Assembly (NCBI GenBank): GCA_024734495.1
Contig: JALMQS010000099.1
Span: 103,358,320-103,422,319, forward strand
DNA length: 64,000 nt
DNA from: Forficula auricularia
Taxonomy: Eukaryota > Arthropoda > Insecta > Dermaptera > Forficulidae
Direction of reading: 5' to 3'
The first letter of the stretch is position 1, and each line of letters opens with the position of its first letter. Below the pieces are notes generated by a model. The model searched no databases, was not told where the DNA came from, and saw nothing but the letters and a program-made list of their open reading frames with translations. This document shows, piece after piece, positions 10,556-21,280 of this stretch. Made by a program: the position numbers and the translations under genes.

Positions 10556-10800
10556 GAAGGGGGTTAGTTTTTGCATTTTTAGATTACTCTTGGCCCACTG
10601 ATTATGTATACACAATTTGATTGAGTTTAGAAAATGGCCAAGATTTTCATTTTTTGATTCTATACCCCCTCCTCAGTTTGGGCGGTTAGTTTTTGCATTT
10701 TTAGACTTCTGGGGTCCCACTGATTATGTATACAAAATTTGGTTGAGTTTGTTTAAATGGCCTAGATTTTTAATTTTTAACCCCTCAACCCCCTTAATTT
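10556..10800 (+). repeat. Two tandem copies of a dispersed repeat
   Basis: GTTAGTTTTTGCATTTTTAGA, then CCACTGATTATGTATACA, occurs at 10566 and again at 10686. A third copy lies inside the Helitron-like foldback at 6170-6290. Confidence 0.6.
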
Positions 10801-10824
10801 CAAGTCGATATGCACCAAAATCTA

Positions 10825-11317
10825 ATCAGCTCTTAATCACGCACGATGGAAGGCTCAGGAGGCATGATGCGGTGGTGAGACGTCTGGCTGATGAACTTAT
10901 TAAAAGTGAATGCGGGTCGAGCTCGAATATTTATATCAGAGCTCGGCCGGAAACAGGAAGCCAGACATCGTGGCGAAGGACGGGTCGGGGACGGTGTGGG
11001 TTCTGGATGTTCAGATAGTGTCAGCGCTCCTCGGACTGGGGTTGCCCACAGAAACAAAATCAATTATTATAAGGGCAACTCCAGTCTGGTGAGCAACATT
11101 GCGGCAAGGTTTGGGGTGGGCTCGGGTTCTGTGAGAGTTGAAGCCATCACACTCTCGTGGAAGGGAGTGTGGTGGCATAAAGCGGTGCCTCCCCTTGTCG
11201 CCCTGGGAATTTCTCAGAGAACTTTATACGATATGACCTTCAGGGCGATGAGGGGTTCATTAATGAATTTTTACAGCTTCAACAGGAGAACTTATAGGGA
11301 AATCGCCATGCGATAGA
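10825..11317 (+). pseudogene. R2-type LINE relic: C-terminal restriction-like endonuclease
   Basis: Across three reading frames one can follow RRHDAVVRRLADELI (about 10850), GNRKPDIVAKDGSGTVWVLD followed by VQIVSA (10950-11030), then a KINYYKGNSSLVSNIAARFG block and TLSWKGVWWHKA (11055-11180), ending at the stop near 11316. The KPD...LDVQIV pattern is the PD-(D/E)XK core of the C-terminal endonuclease in R2/R4-type LINEs. That enzyme nicks target DNA to prime reverse transcription. Two frameshifts separate the blocks, and the RT domain is absent, so this is a dead 5'-truncated copy. An A-rich tail follows at 11325-11350. Confidence 0.7.
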
Positions 11318-11349
11318 AATTGTATATAAAAAAGAAAAAAAGAAAAAGA

Positions 11350-12300
11350 AATTTTTTTTTGTAAATATATTATGTTAATATTCCTATAATCATGTAAATA
11401 ATCCTGTAATTAAATTCACCCGATAATGTAAATATTTCTTGTTAGTGGAGGCCCCACCTGCGTGGCCCAATAAACGAAAAATCAATGGACCAAAACTACG
11501 TGGGAAATTTGGTTTCGATATTCACGCTAGTTTTTGAGCTAGCTCGTCCACAAAAATTTGGTAACGCACAGACTAACAGGCATTTTGACAAAACAATTAT
11601 TATCTCGAAAAAAATAATTTTTTCGATGTTCACTTATTAAGGCTTTTTTGTAGACAGAAAATTTGAAAATGTACACGATATTACGTCATAAATCTTATCT
11701 ACTGTCTTTTTTATTGAAATATTGATCTGAACCGCAGCAGTTTTCAAGAATTTTATTTAATTAGCTTAGTCCTATTGTTAGTTAGTTTATTCTAATAGTT
11801 TTTCTTAATTTTAAGAATCTTTTACTTGATTTTAAAAATAATACTACTTGATTAATATTTTTGAAAATATTTTTATTATATTTTCTAATATTAAGTAATT
11901 TTAAAAAATAATAATTTATGAATATACTATTTTTAAAAAGTACCTACTCAAATTTTTTAGATGCACCTATACTTAATATATATTAAATTAGTAATTTTTT
12001 TTTAACTTTTATTTCTTAATTTAACTATTTTTACTAAGAATCTAGAATTTTAATTATTTTCAATTCGATTCTTTAGAATTATTATAATATTAATAAGTAA
12101 TTTTCTCTTAAAATGATTCGTTTTTGTTTAAAATCAATAACAAGATTTACTTTGTTAAGGGAGAATAGTGTAGGTTCTTCGGAAACATATTAAATAAAGA
12201 AAAGAAAAATTTTTGAAAAATGTTTTTTTGGAACTTTTTAAATTTTTTTTTTAAATATAGGTAACATTAAATAAAATATGATACTCGAGTGTCCTTTGTG
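11350..12300. other. AT-rich stretch with dispersed-repeat blocks
   Basis: Bases 11584-11655 are the inverse of 31895-31975 (CTCGAAAAA, TTTTCGATGTT, GGCTTTTTTGTAGAC). Bases 12190-12255 have an inverted counterpart at 17060-17130 across the CR1-like element. No gene seen. Confidence 0.4.
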
Positions 12301-12742
12301 AACTCCTGAATAAATAAATAAATAATAAATAAATAAATCTTTATTCCTCGACCTGCTTAGAGGCACAAGTCCTCGGTGGCTAGGTCCTCCAAACATCAAT
12401 ACAATCTAGCTACAATACATTAATAAACATCAATACAAATTAATTACAACAATTTAAAAAATAATAAACAAGTAAAAAAAAAATAAAAAATAAAAAAATA
12501 GAAATGTATGCTCATTAATAAATAACATGACCATAGATTTCCATCAAAAAACAAAAAGTAATTTAAAAATTCCGCGCAAAAACCCGATACCAGGAGCAAG
12601 CGACGCATTAGCCATCCCGGCATTTGCCATAAGTTGTTAAGGAAACCTGGTCAAAACCTTAACAAGGATGGTATGACCTTTCTCTACCTCACCTAATCTC
12701 TGCTTGTGAGAACTAAATAAAATTTTGCACAACTCTAGGACA

Positions 12743-15700
12743 TTAGGACTTGACAAAATTTATAATTGATTTAATCATAGGGGGCAGAGGACTATAATCC
12801 CAAGTAGTAACAGACAGATTGTTCCACAAATCAATGCCAGATCCTACAATTGAATGTAAACCGATATTTTTCAAGAATCTTGGCTTACGAATCTTTTTTC
12901 TATGATCAGCTCTACCTAAATAATTTGGTTCCTGAAATCTATTCGTTATTTCCTCCCAACTCCTAAAACCCTCATAGGCTTTGAAAATCACTTTCAATTT
13001 AGCCCATTCCCTTCTCTCCAATAAGCTAGACCATCCTAATTCATTAATCATTGAAGTGACACTACTAAACCTATCAAATTTACCAAAAACAAATCTAGCC
13101 GCCCTCCTTTGTACCATATCAATTTTTCTCTCTAATCGTTGTGGATGTTTGTCCCAAACCACAGAACAATACTCTAAATTAGGTCTCACATAAGTTAAAT
13201 AAACTTTTGACTTAACTTCTCTAGATGTACCCTTCAAAATTCTACCAAACATCCCCAATTTCCTATAAGCCTTATTGACTATATAACTAATATGCATATC
13301 CCACTTTAAATTTGCCTGAATATGTATGCCTAAATATTTATAAAATTTAGATTCATTTATAATATTTCCACCAATGTAATAATTTTGAGGACTAACCAGA
13401 TTTCTAGTACTAAATCTAACCAAATTTTTTTTTTTTTTTTTTTTTTTTAATGCAATCGAATGCAAGAAGGGGTGCACCAGTAAAGGTTTAGCCCCTATGG
13501 ATCTCGAAAGACCCTTGCATTACCGAAGAGAAGGGAAAGTTGGATTAAGTGAGAGGGTGTAGACGTAGGTGTCTATGCACCCTGGTTTTGAAGGTTTGAA
13601 GATCATAGGTGCTGGGAAAGATAGAGGCTGGGAGAGAGTTCCAGTTCCTTGAAGTCATGGGGATATATGTATTCGCGAATGAAGTGGTCCGGCACTTTTC
13701 CAATTTGACCGCAAAAGAGTGTTGGGAGTCGGCAAAACGTGTGCTGCGTGCAAAGTATGCTTTGGGGGGAATTATTGACTTTATCTCATCAGAGCACCTG
13801 CCGTGATAGTATCTATAGAAAAGGGAAAGGGAAAGGGCAAATTTGACTTGGAATGGTTTAGTTCCACTGAATTCGATCTATACCATCCTTCAATTTGATC
13901 CAGGTCATTCTGTAAAGTAAGGCTATCACAATCATTATCAATTACTCTATATACGACACAATCATCCGCGAAAAGCCTAATAGATGATTGCACGATAGAA
14001 GGCAAATCATTTACATATATAAGAAAAAGAAGAGGACCCAGAACACTACCTTGAATCACCCCAGACGTGACATCTACTCTATCAGACAGACCATTACCCA
14101 CTTTTACAATTTGAGTTCTATCCCTAAGAAAACACCGAATAAATTTAATTAACTTAACAGACAACCCTGACGAGTTTAATTTTTCTAAAATAATTTTATG
14201 ACTGACTTTATCGAAAGCCTTGGCAAAGTCCAAAAATACTGCATCTACACACTGACTTTTATCTAAAGCTTCCTGTAATTCCTGAATAAAAGAAACTAAT
14301 TGAGAATTACAGGAATAATTTTTCTAAAACCATGTTGCCTATGATAGAACCATCCTTGCCCTTCCAAATACGAGCGGATATGAGAGTCTACCAACCTCTC
14401 TAAAATTTTGCCCACCAGACTTGTTAAACTCACTGGCCTATAATTACAAGCTAAGCTCTTATCTCCCCCTTTATAAACAGGAATAACTAACGCTCTTTTC
14501 CAACCAATAGGCATAGTTCCCTCATCCAAACATCTATTAAAAAGTAAACATAAAAATTTTGAAATACTATCCACTACAAATTTCAAGAGATCACTATTAA
14601 TTTCATCCTCCCCCGAGGCCTTTCCTGGTTTTAACCTCTTAATACCTAATGCTACATCCGATTCCAAAATGACTAAATCCTCCATCTGACTATCACTAGA
14701 ACCTCCATCAACTAACTCACCCTCCTCTAGAGCTACAAAAACGGACGAATACTGTCTATTTAATAAATTTGCCTTCAACACATTATCCTCAACCAATTCA
14801 CCATCATCCCCTAAAAGCGCAGGGACATTTGCCGAAACATTTAATTCCTTAAGAAACGAATAAACATTAAACCAATTTCTATTACTACTATTCCTATCTA
14901 TATAATTATTCAAATAATTAACTCTAGCCAAATTCTTTTTTTCAATTAACAGCCTATTTAGCTCTCGGAATTTTCTTTTATGATTCGAAGACTTATTCCT
15001 ATTAGAATATGCTATCCTACATTTCCGTTTTAAATTCTTAATGGTTCTATCATAGTAAACAGGATCGTTACCCACTTTAACTAATTTAGAGGGAATAAAT
15101 TTATATTTTCCTTCTTCCAAAAGATTCATAAGCCCATCCCATTGCTGATCTACATCCCGAATTACAGACCATTCTAAAAATTTAGATTCCAAAAAATTAT
15201 TAAATCCCATTTTATCTCCTAATCTATACAGCCAATGCTTCTTTTCGAAGGTTAGAGACTGACTAACTGATCCCAAATATTCTATTACCACAGAATAATG
15301 ATCACTAATTCCATCTTCAATAGTGACTCTCATATTATCACTATCAAAGTTGGTTAAACAGACATCGAGGACAGACGCTTGCCCACTGGACCTCTTCCTA
15401 GTCCCCTCCCTAACAATTTGGATAAAATTTCTACTTTTGAAAATATCATCAACCAAAATTTGAGCAAGAGAATTACTATTTGTCGCAGATGACCAATTTA
15501 CATTAGGCAAATTTAAATCTCCACAAACTAAAATATCCTTACTTCGCATAGATGTACAATTTAAAAAATTATCTAAGTTTTCTAAAATTTTGAAGTCCTG
15601 ACTAGGAGATCTATATAACCCAACAATCACCCTACTTATACGTCCAAATTTCACATTCACCCCTAACATCTCCTCTTGTAAATCTAAAAAATTTAAACTA

Positions 15701-15921
15701 CTTGGAAGCGAATCCTTGACTGCTATAAAGACACCACCCCCTCTACCAGACTGCCTATCCCTTCTATAAACTATATAACCCTTAGGAAATACCTCATTAT
15801 TCGAAATCTCCTCCCTAAGCCAAGATTCTGTACCAACAATAACATCTGGATTAATTAAATCCACATGTTGTCCAAAATTTAGAATTTTATTCAAGATACT
15901 TCTACAATTTATTATTAACAA
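12743..15921 (-). pseudogene. CR1-like ORF2 (APE endonuclease + reverse transcriptase), broken
   Basis: Three pieces in order. 15921-14296 (541 residues): an APE-type endonuclease with NCRSILNK, GTESWL, GGGVFIAV, VGLYRSPS, CGDLNLPNVNW and SDHYSVV, then the start of the RT (LKPGKASGEDEINSDLLK, NYRPVSLTSLVGKILERLV, QHGFRK). A one-base deletion in an A-run near 14316-14320 shifts the frame. 14233-13837: RT core with DFAKAFDKVSH, SGVIQGSVLGPLLFLIYVN and the catalytic FADD box. It is then interrupted by a LINE inserted at 13427-13836. 13426-12743: RT C-terminus (GIHIQANLKWDMHIS, YVRPNLEYCSVVWD, QRRAARFVFG). Joined, the element would be close to full length for the family. It works with ORF1 in target-primed reverse transcription. 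Confidence 0.85.
13427..13836 (-). mobile_element. LINE family B 3' end nested in the CR1-like ORF2
   Basis: The sequence matches the 3' end of the LINE at 34380-35920 (minus-strand reading: SRNWNSLPAS-like region, CTCTCACTTAATC, GATCTCGAAAGACCC, GGTGCACC, TTGCATT, then poly-A at 13443-13427). The target duplication is about 7 bp (AAATTTG). The host frame resumes exactly: HSKSN before and LVRFSTRN after. Confidence 0.85.
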
Positions 15922-15971
15922 CTTAAATCTCTGATTTCTATTTCTGAAAATTGTCCTCTTACCCCCTCCAT

Positions 15972-16715
15972 TTAGTTTTTTTGATATTCCAGTATACTAT
16001 CAATACACACCTTCCCTAACTTGTAGGAACCAGACCTATTTAAATTAATACCATTCTTGCCTAAATCTTTATAATCTAAATAACTATTTGAATTTATAAA
16101 CTTACAACCATACTTGAAACAGACACTTTCTAAAATATGATTTGCCCAATTAATCCTTCTAAAATCTACATCCCTTCTATAAATTATACCACTAAATATT
16201 AATTTTGCTCCCTGAAATTTATTTCTAAGAGAAATAACTAATCTATCAAATTTTAAACGGAATACCTCAGCAGTAATATCATAGATATTATGCGTGCCTA
16301 CATGAATAAAAACTAAATCCTTTCTAGCCCCTACATACCTCTCTACCATATTTTCCAACTGTTCAAATCTTATACCGGGGAAACACCATGAACTAAACCC
16401 CCGGGATGCAGTATAAGATGCCGAATATTTAAATAAACTATCTCCTAGAATTAAAACTCTATTATCAATTTCTCTAACCCCTGAATTATCTAGTAAAATA
16501 TCTCTCTCTTGACAGACCGCCGAATTAATCTGGCCTTGGCCAATAACATTTCTAATAGTATCTAACTCTTCTCGAACCTGAACCAATTCCTTCTCCAAAA
16601 TATCAATTTTCTCTTTCATCCTTTCTAAACTATCATCTTCGGAAAGAAATCTATCACTGGTTCCAACACCTATACTCCTAGTCTCAATTTTTGAATCACT
16701 ATATATTTCAACCAT
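15972..16715 (-). CDS. CR1-like ORF1 with coiled coil and SGNH-esterase-like domain
   Basis: A 247-residue protein and the intact first ORF of the LINE. Residues about 28-62 form a heptad-like charged helix (LERMKEKIDILEKELVQVRE), a probable coiled coil for oligomerisation. From about residue 87 the chain carries SGNH/GDSL hydrolase blocks: VLILGDSLFKY (nucleophile Ser in GDS), a conserved Gly in CFPGIRFEQLENM, VFIHVGTHNIYD in place of GxND, and a C-terminal DLGKNGINLNRSGSYKLG. In that last block the usual DxxH His is not evident; Asn-Arg sits near the place. Esterase domains are known in ORF1 of CR1 and L2 elements, where the protein binds RNA and membranes are a suggested target. ORF2 starts about 50 bases downstream. 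The start Met is the first in the frame after an A-rich leader. Catalytic activity is doubtful without the His. Confidence 0.8.
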   Translation of the reverse strand: MVEIYSDSKIETRSIGVGTSDRFLSEDDSLERMKEKIDILEKELVQVREELDTIRNVIGQGQINSAVCQERDILLDNSGVREIDNRVLILGDSLFKYSASYTASRGFSSWCFPGIRFEQLENMVERYVGARKDLVFIHVGTHNIYDITAEVFRLKFDRLVISLRNKFQGAKLIFSGIIYRRDVDFRRINWANHILESVCFKYGCKFINSNSYLDYKDLGKNGINLNRSGSYKLGKVCIDSILEYQKN

Positions 16716-17054
16716 ATCTAAAAAAAAAAAAAAAAATTCTTTTTTTTTTGAAAATAAACAAAATGTTTACCTTAGCAACGCAGAGATATCCTTATTTCTG
16801 CCTAATTTCCAATCCAACCCTTGTTTTTCTTATCTCTAAATGAAAGGACGAGTTACAAAACTCCTCTGTCCAAAAGAGACAAAAAAAGAACTAATAAAAT
16901 ATAGGCAAATAGTTGTAAATTTATCAGCCAATTTTCTATTTACCTAACAGCTAAAAGAATAATAAACAGAATTGAAGATGGGCTTATACCCCAAAATATA
17001 TATTGAGTCGTGCTAAACAAGCATCCGATCATTTATTTATGTGAAACCTACCTA

Positions 17055-17135
17055 GTATTTTAAATTTAAAAAAAAAATTTTGAAAAAGTTCCAAAAAAAC
17101 ATTTTTTTCAAAATAATTTTTTTTTTCTTTAACAA
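17055..17135. repeat. Inverted counterpart of 12190-12260
   Basis: AAAAAGTTCCAAAAAAACAT here is the inverse of ATGTTTTTTTGGAACTTTTT at 12220-12240. The pair brackets the CR1-like element, about 70 bases outside it on each side. The CR1-like element may have landed inside an older palindromic element. Confidence 0.45.
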
Positions 17136-17699
17136 GATTCACAATATTAAAGTGATCTATTTCTTTATTCAATGTTGATTTCTAGGATTTTTTTTAATTT
17201 TTACATTTTTAACAAAATAACTGTTTTATTATTATTAGGGTGGAACATTCGCGGGGATAATACAAAATTGGATTAATCTGAGATGAAGATGGATCAAGCT
17301 TTTAGGACTTAATCTACATTTTGAACTTCAGCCATAGGCGGGGAATCATCTAACTCTAATGGCGAAAAATCAATCTTGATTTTGTCCAATATTCAATTGT
17401 GATTACTGGATATTTTTACAAAAAATACTATAATTACTTCCATATTATTTAAGTGAATGGTTATAACTTATTATATAATGTACAAAAATAGATAAGAATT
17501 TCAATTAGCCCATTTATATAATCATCTCAATTCACGGTCAGATCATTTTGTTAAAGTAACTTGTTTATAAATTTGAAAAGTAGGTATAACTTTTAATATT
17601 ATCAAAAAGATGCATTTTATTAAAATTATTATTTTTGAATCATTAAAAGTTTATTAATTTATTTAGTGTTGCTTAATGAAATTACTCGAATATAATTTC
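17136..17699. other. AT-rich stretch, nothing recognised
   Basis: No open frame, RNA gene or terminal repeat could be supported here. Confidence 0.4.
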
Positions 17700-17892
17700 A
17701 TAGTTTATACCGAGGGGTGAACCGCGATTTTGGAATTAGGAGTACACCTCTTTGGAATTATGTGGAATTATTTTGGAATTCATTAGATAATATCCTCTAT
17801 CCATCTATTGCCTTCTACTTGGAAATGAAAGTAGAAGTGAAAGTAGGTGTACACCATATTAGGTGGCGTGTTCACCCCTCGGTTTGTACTAT
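17700..17892. mobile_element. Short MITE with CCGAGGGGTGAAC ends
   Basis: ACCGAGGGGTGAACCGCG at the left and its inverse GTTCACCCCTCGGT at the right bracket about 190 bases holding TAGGTGTACACC repeats. Related copies lie at 39503-39676 and 53720-53893. Confidence 0.7.
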
Positions 17893-17943
17893 CGACAGAG
17901 GCACTATTTCTTGTTATTATAGTAACTCACTACTACAATAACA

Positions 17944-19410
17944 ACAATAAAGAAAGCTTTCCATCAGTATAACATGGGACGATTTATATATCTTTGACAA
18001 GCTAACGGACAAAAAAATTCGATAATGATCCGTGAAGACATTGGTATATGTGTATGACTTACAATTATAGACTGACCTAACAAACACATTATCAACACAA
18101 TCATCATCATCATTGAGTATACAGTCCTAAGACTGGTTTGATGCAACAATCCGTCTCCACTGACTCTGTCCCCCGCCAGCTGTTTAACCTCTCTAAATGT
18201 CTGGCATCCCATATCCCCAATTATTTGGTTGAAATATTCTAATCTGGGTCTTCCCCTTCCCCTTTTCTTTCCCACCTCCCCCTCCAAGATATCCCCAAGC
18301 AGTCCCCCATGTCTCAGTGTGTGCCCCATCATCTGACCTCTTCTCTTCTTCAGACTCTTCCACAAGGTTCTTCTTTCTCCGATTCTTCCAAGAACTTCTT
18401 CATTTGTAATTTTATCCATCCATTTGATATTCATCATTCTTCTGTAGCACCACATTTCGAAAGCCTCCAATCTCTTTCTCTCCGCTTTTCCAATTGTCCA
18501 GGTTTCACACCTGTACATGGCTATGCTCCATACATATGTCTTCAATAGCAACTTCCTGTTTGCTAAGCTGATTGAGGAGGAGCATAGTAGTTTTTGTTTT
18601 GAATTAAACCCCATTTTTGCTTGGGCAATTCTTGATTTAATTTCGTTTTTGCTCCTCCCATCCCATGTTATTTTACTTCCTAGGTAGCGGAATTCCTTAA
18701 CTCCTTCTAGGTTTTCTTGGTTAATTTTGATGCATTCCTGTCTCGTTTGTTTCTTTTTTGTACATACTATCAACACAAGAGCCCCCATTTATATTAGGTC
18801 TAGTAACATCATTAAAATATGGCAAATAACCCATATCCGAGAAAAGAATTCAAAACTCTTCAGTGAGCCTATCGGATTGCATTACATTTACGTTGAAATC
18901 GCCAGCAATGAGATGATTCCTAAACCCCTTGTTAACATCAAGGTAATTTTTTAAATTGAAAACAAATTCCTCCTTAGAAACATCATGACATCTATAAACA
19001 CCAGTTATTTTAAATACATTATTCTTAACTCCAATTGTAACAGACATAAATTTGCAACAACCAAAATTTTCACATGATATAGACTGATTTAAGTCCTTTT
19101 TAGCATATATAACAACACCATCAGCCCTATTGACCTTACTGTCATTATAATAGACATTGTAATTATTAAGATTATAAAATTCCACACAAGCAACATCCCA
19201 AGTTTCAGTGCACACTATGATGTCCGGCTTGACCAAAAGTCTATCAATAAACACTTCAAAATTTTCAAAATTCGAATTTAAGCTCCTTACATTTAAGTGG
19301 AGAATAGTTAGATCTTCTTGATTAAAAATTTGATTTAGTGATGTTAAATCTTGTAGTTTTTCTTCCAGCTTACAAGTTTCATTATTAATATCAATATCAA
19401 TAACAGCCAT
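17944..19410 (-). pseudogene. LINE endonuclease-domain fragment split by an RTE-like LINE
   Basis: From 19410 on the minus strand a 186-residue frame starts MAVIDIDINNETCKLEEKLQ and contains APE endonuclease blocks: ILHLNVRSLNSNF, PDIIVCTETW, ADGVVIYAKK, VYRCHD and IAGDFNVNV. A stop/frameshift lies at 18850. The reading then continues as YLPYFNDVTRPNINGGSCVD up to the RTE insertion at 18768, and resumes beyond it as NVFVRSVYN...TDHYRIF down to about 17960. No reverse transcriptase follows, so only the N-terminal endonuclease of this third LINE family is left. An 80-bp piece just upstream (19534-19600) recurs at 30044-30112. Confidence 0.75.
18101..18767 (-). mobile_element. RTE-like LINE 3' end with 11-bp target duplication
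   Basis: Flanked by TATCAACACAA at 18090-18100 and 18768-18778. Minus-strand coding shows the RT C-terminal domain: FRYLGSKITWDGRSKNEIKS, LLLKTYVWSIAMYRCETWT, FEMWCYRRMMNIKWMDKITN and a basic GKKRGRGRPRLEY tail, typical of RTE-clade elements. The element ends in a (ATG)n microsatellite at 18113-18101, also typical of RTE. It is 5' truncated and inserted into the endonuclease of another LINE. Confidence 0.85.
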
Positions 19411-19533
19411 TGATATAATATATTAATTAATTTGGGTATCATTAGTTGGTCTTCATATATTAGTAATGTACGCTGGAATAATAGGCAACACTGGATAATC
19501 TGAATATATATGTGTGTATGTTTATTTGAATCA

Positions 19534-19600
19534 AGCAGAGGACAACCTCTTTGTTTCTCTTTGTGAATAAACAACTCTGCTACTCTCGGCAAAAACAAAA
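19534..19600. repeat. Dispersed about 65-bp repeat
   Basis: AAGCAGAGGACAACCTCTTT through CTCTGCTACTCTCGGCAAAA recurs at 30044-30112 and 44275-44343. It contains a small hairpin (AGAGG-ACAA-CCTCT). It sits at the 5' side of the endonuclease fragment and could be part of that LINE's leader. Confidence 0.5.
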
Positions 19601-19984
19601 ACTTTTCAATTAAATGTATTTTTAAATTAGATTAGTATTTGTATGGTGAACGAACGGACAGGACACTGTAATAATGAAGGGCATGGTCTGTGGAAACAAA
19701 TTTTTTATTAACACAATATACCTATGTACTGTTATATAAAAAAAAATATTAAAACATAAATTTAAAATAAAATTTATTCTGTAATCAAGAACTGGAGTCG
19801 TCTGTTATCGCTACCAAACACATCTACGATTTTGTCCATAAATTATTTTTTGTTGCAATCTCACTTTGTCTCTGTGTACGCTTAAGATGCACAGCTCCAG
19901 ACAGACGTTCATCTGACATTGTAGATCTAAGTCATGTTTTTACACGACGTAATGTGCTGAACGAAATGATTTAAAATATAAAAA
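19601..19984. other. AT-rich stretch without a recognised gene
   Basis: No supported coding or RNA feature found. Confidence 0.4.
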
Positions 19985-21234
19985 TAATTTTTAAGAAAAA
20001 ATAAAAACCGACTTCAAAAAAATTAAATGCAACAAATAAAATACACTTAAAGGTATAAAATAATTATTAACTTATTTAGTTACAACTAAACTACGAAATA
20101 TTAACATGAAATTACTTTTGTACTCGGTGCCAATGCGATTCATAAAAGGTATATGTTTGGCACCGAACTCAAAAAGTAATTCCATGTTAATATTTCATCG
20201 TTTAGTTGTAACTAAATAAGTTAATAATTATTTTATACCTTTTAGTGTATTTTATTTGTTCCTTTTAATTTTTTGAAGACGGTTTTATTTTTTTCTTAAA
20301 AATTATTTTTATTTTTCTCTTTTTAGTGATGTTATTAATAGTGATCATATCATCAGAACTTGACCAAATTAATATGGCACCATCCCTAAGATACCCCCTT
20401 TCCAAGAAAAAGAATCATCGAAATCGATCCAGGTGGCAAAAAGTTCATCGAAATCGGTTCATAAACAAAGAAGTTAGGTATGAGCAAACCTAAGAAAAAA
20501 ATAATTTTAAGAAAAAATAAAACCGACTTCAAAAATTAAATGTAACAAATAAAATACACTAAAAGGTATAAAATAATTATTACCTTATTTAGTTACAACT
20601 AAACGACGAAATATTAACATGAAATTACTTTTTGAAGTCGGTACCAAACAAACCATACCTATAACGTACCGCAAACGTACTAAGTAAGATCCGTCGAGTG
20701 CGATTCATAAAAGGTATATGTTTGGCACCAACTTCAAAAAGTAATTTCATGTTAATATTTCGTTGTTTAGTTGTAACTAAATAAATAAGGTAATAATTAT
20801 TTTATACCTTTTAGTGTATTTTTATTTGTTGCATTTAATTTTTTGAAGTCGGTTTTTATTTTTTTCTTGAAAATTATTTTTTATTTTTCTCTTTTTAGTG
20901 ATGTTATTAATAGTGATCATATCATCAGAACTTGACCAAATTAATATGACACCATCCCTAAGACACCCCCTTTCGGATAAAAAAAGAACCATCGAAATCG
21001 GTTCATAAACAAAGAGGTTAGGTCTAAACAAACCTAATAAAAAAGGTCTAATACCTATGAAAAAAAAACGAAAAAAATGGGACCAATCGGAAGCTAGACT
21101 GGACCCAATGCAAAAAAAAATTTCAAAATCGGTTGACAAATGGCGGAGATATGAGGTAACATAGGCACAAAAAAAAAATCAGTCGAATAGAGAACCTCCT
21201 CCTTTTTGAAGTCGGTTAATAAAATGAAGCTTAT
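19985..21234. repeat. GAAGTCGGTT foldback modules
   Basis: Two kinds of module alternate. One is a palindrome of about 280-370 bp with arms running from ACCGACTTCAAAAAATTAAA through TTTAGTTACAACTAAACGAC to GAAGTCGGTGCCAAAC (about 20007-20290 and 20520-20860). The other is an about 330-bp body with GTGATCATATCATCAGAACT and CGAATAGAGAACCTCCTCC ending in GAAGTCGGTTAA (20330-20510 and 20890-21234). Further copies lie at 25250-25565, 33168-33703, 36692-38426, 47395-47935 and 50925-52650. The body is open for 60-100 codons on one strand in many copies but shows no domain. Confidence 0.75.
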
Positions 21235-21280
21235 GAGGTGTATTCAAACCAGGAAAACGCTCGGCATCCATTTCAATGGA

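Larger units (their letters stand above)
12309..16985 (-). mobile_element. Nearly complete CR1-like non-LTR retrotransposon
   Basis: Read on the minus strand: a 5' UTR (from about 16985), ORF1 (16715-15972), ORF2 (15921-12743, broken), a 3' UTR, and a terminal (TTTA)n microsatellite at 12341-12309 instead of a poly-A tail. A microsatellite tail is typical of CR1/L2-type elements. An ORF1 with an esterase-like domain also fits that group. The sequence is damaged only by a one-base deletion and one nested insertion, so the copy is young. The far 5' boundary is estimated. Confidence 0.8.

Noticed and set aside
10833..11063. Minus-strand frame across the R2-type relic
   Set aside because: The plus strand carries the recognisable endonuclease blocks; this is its shadow.
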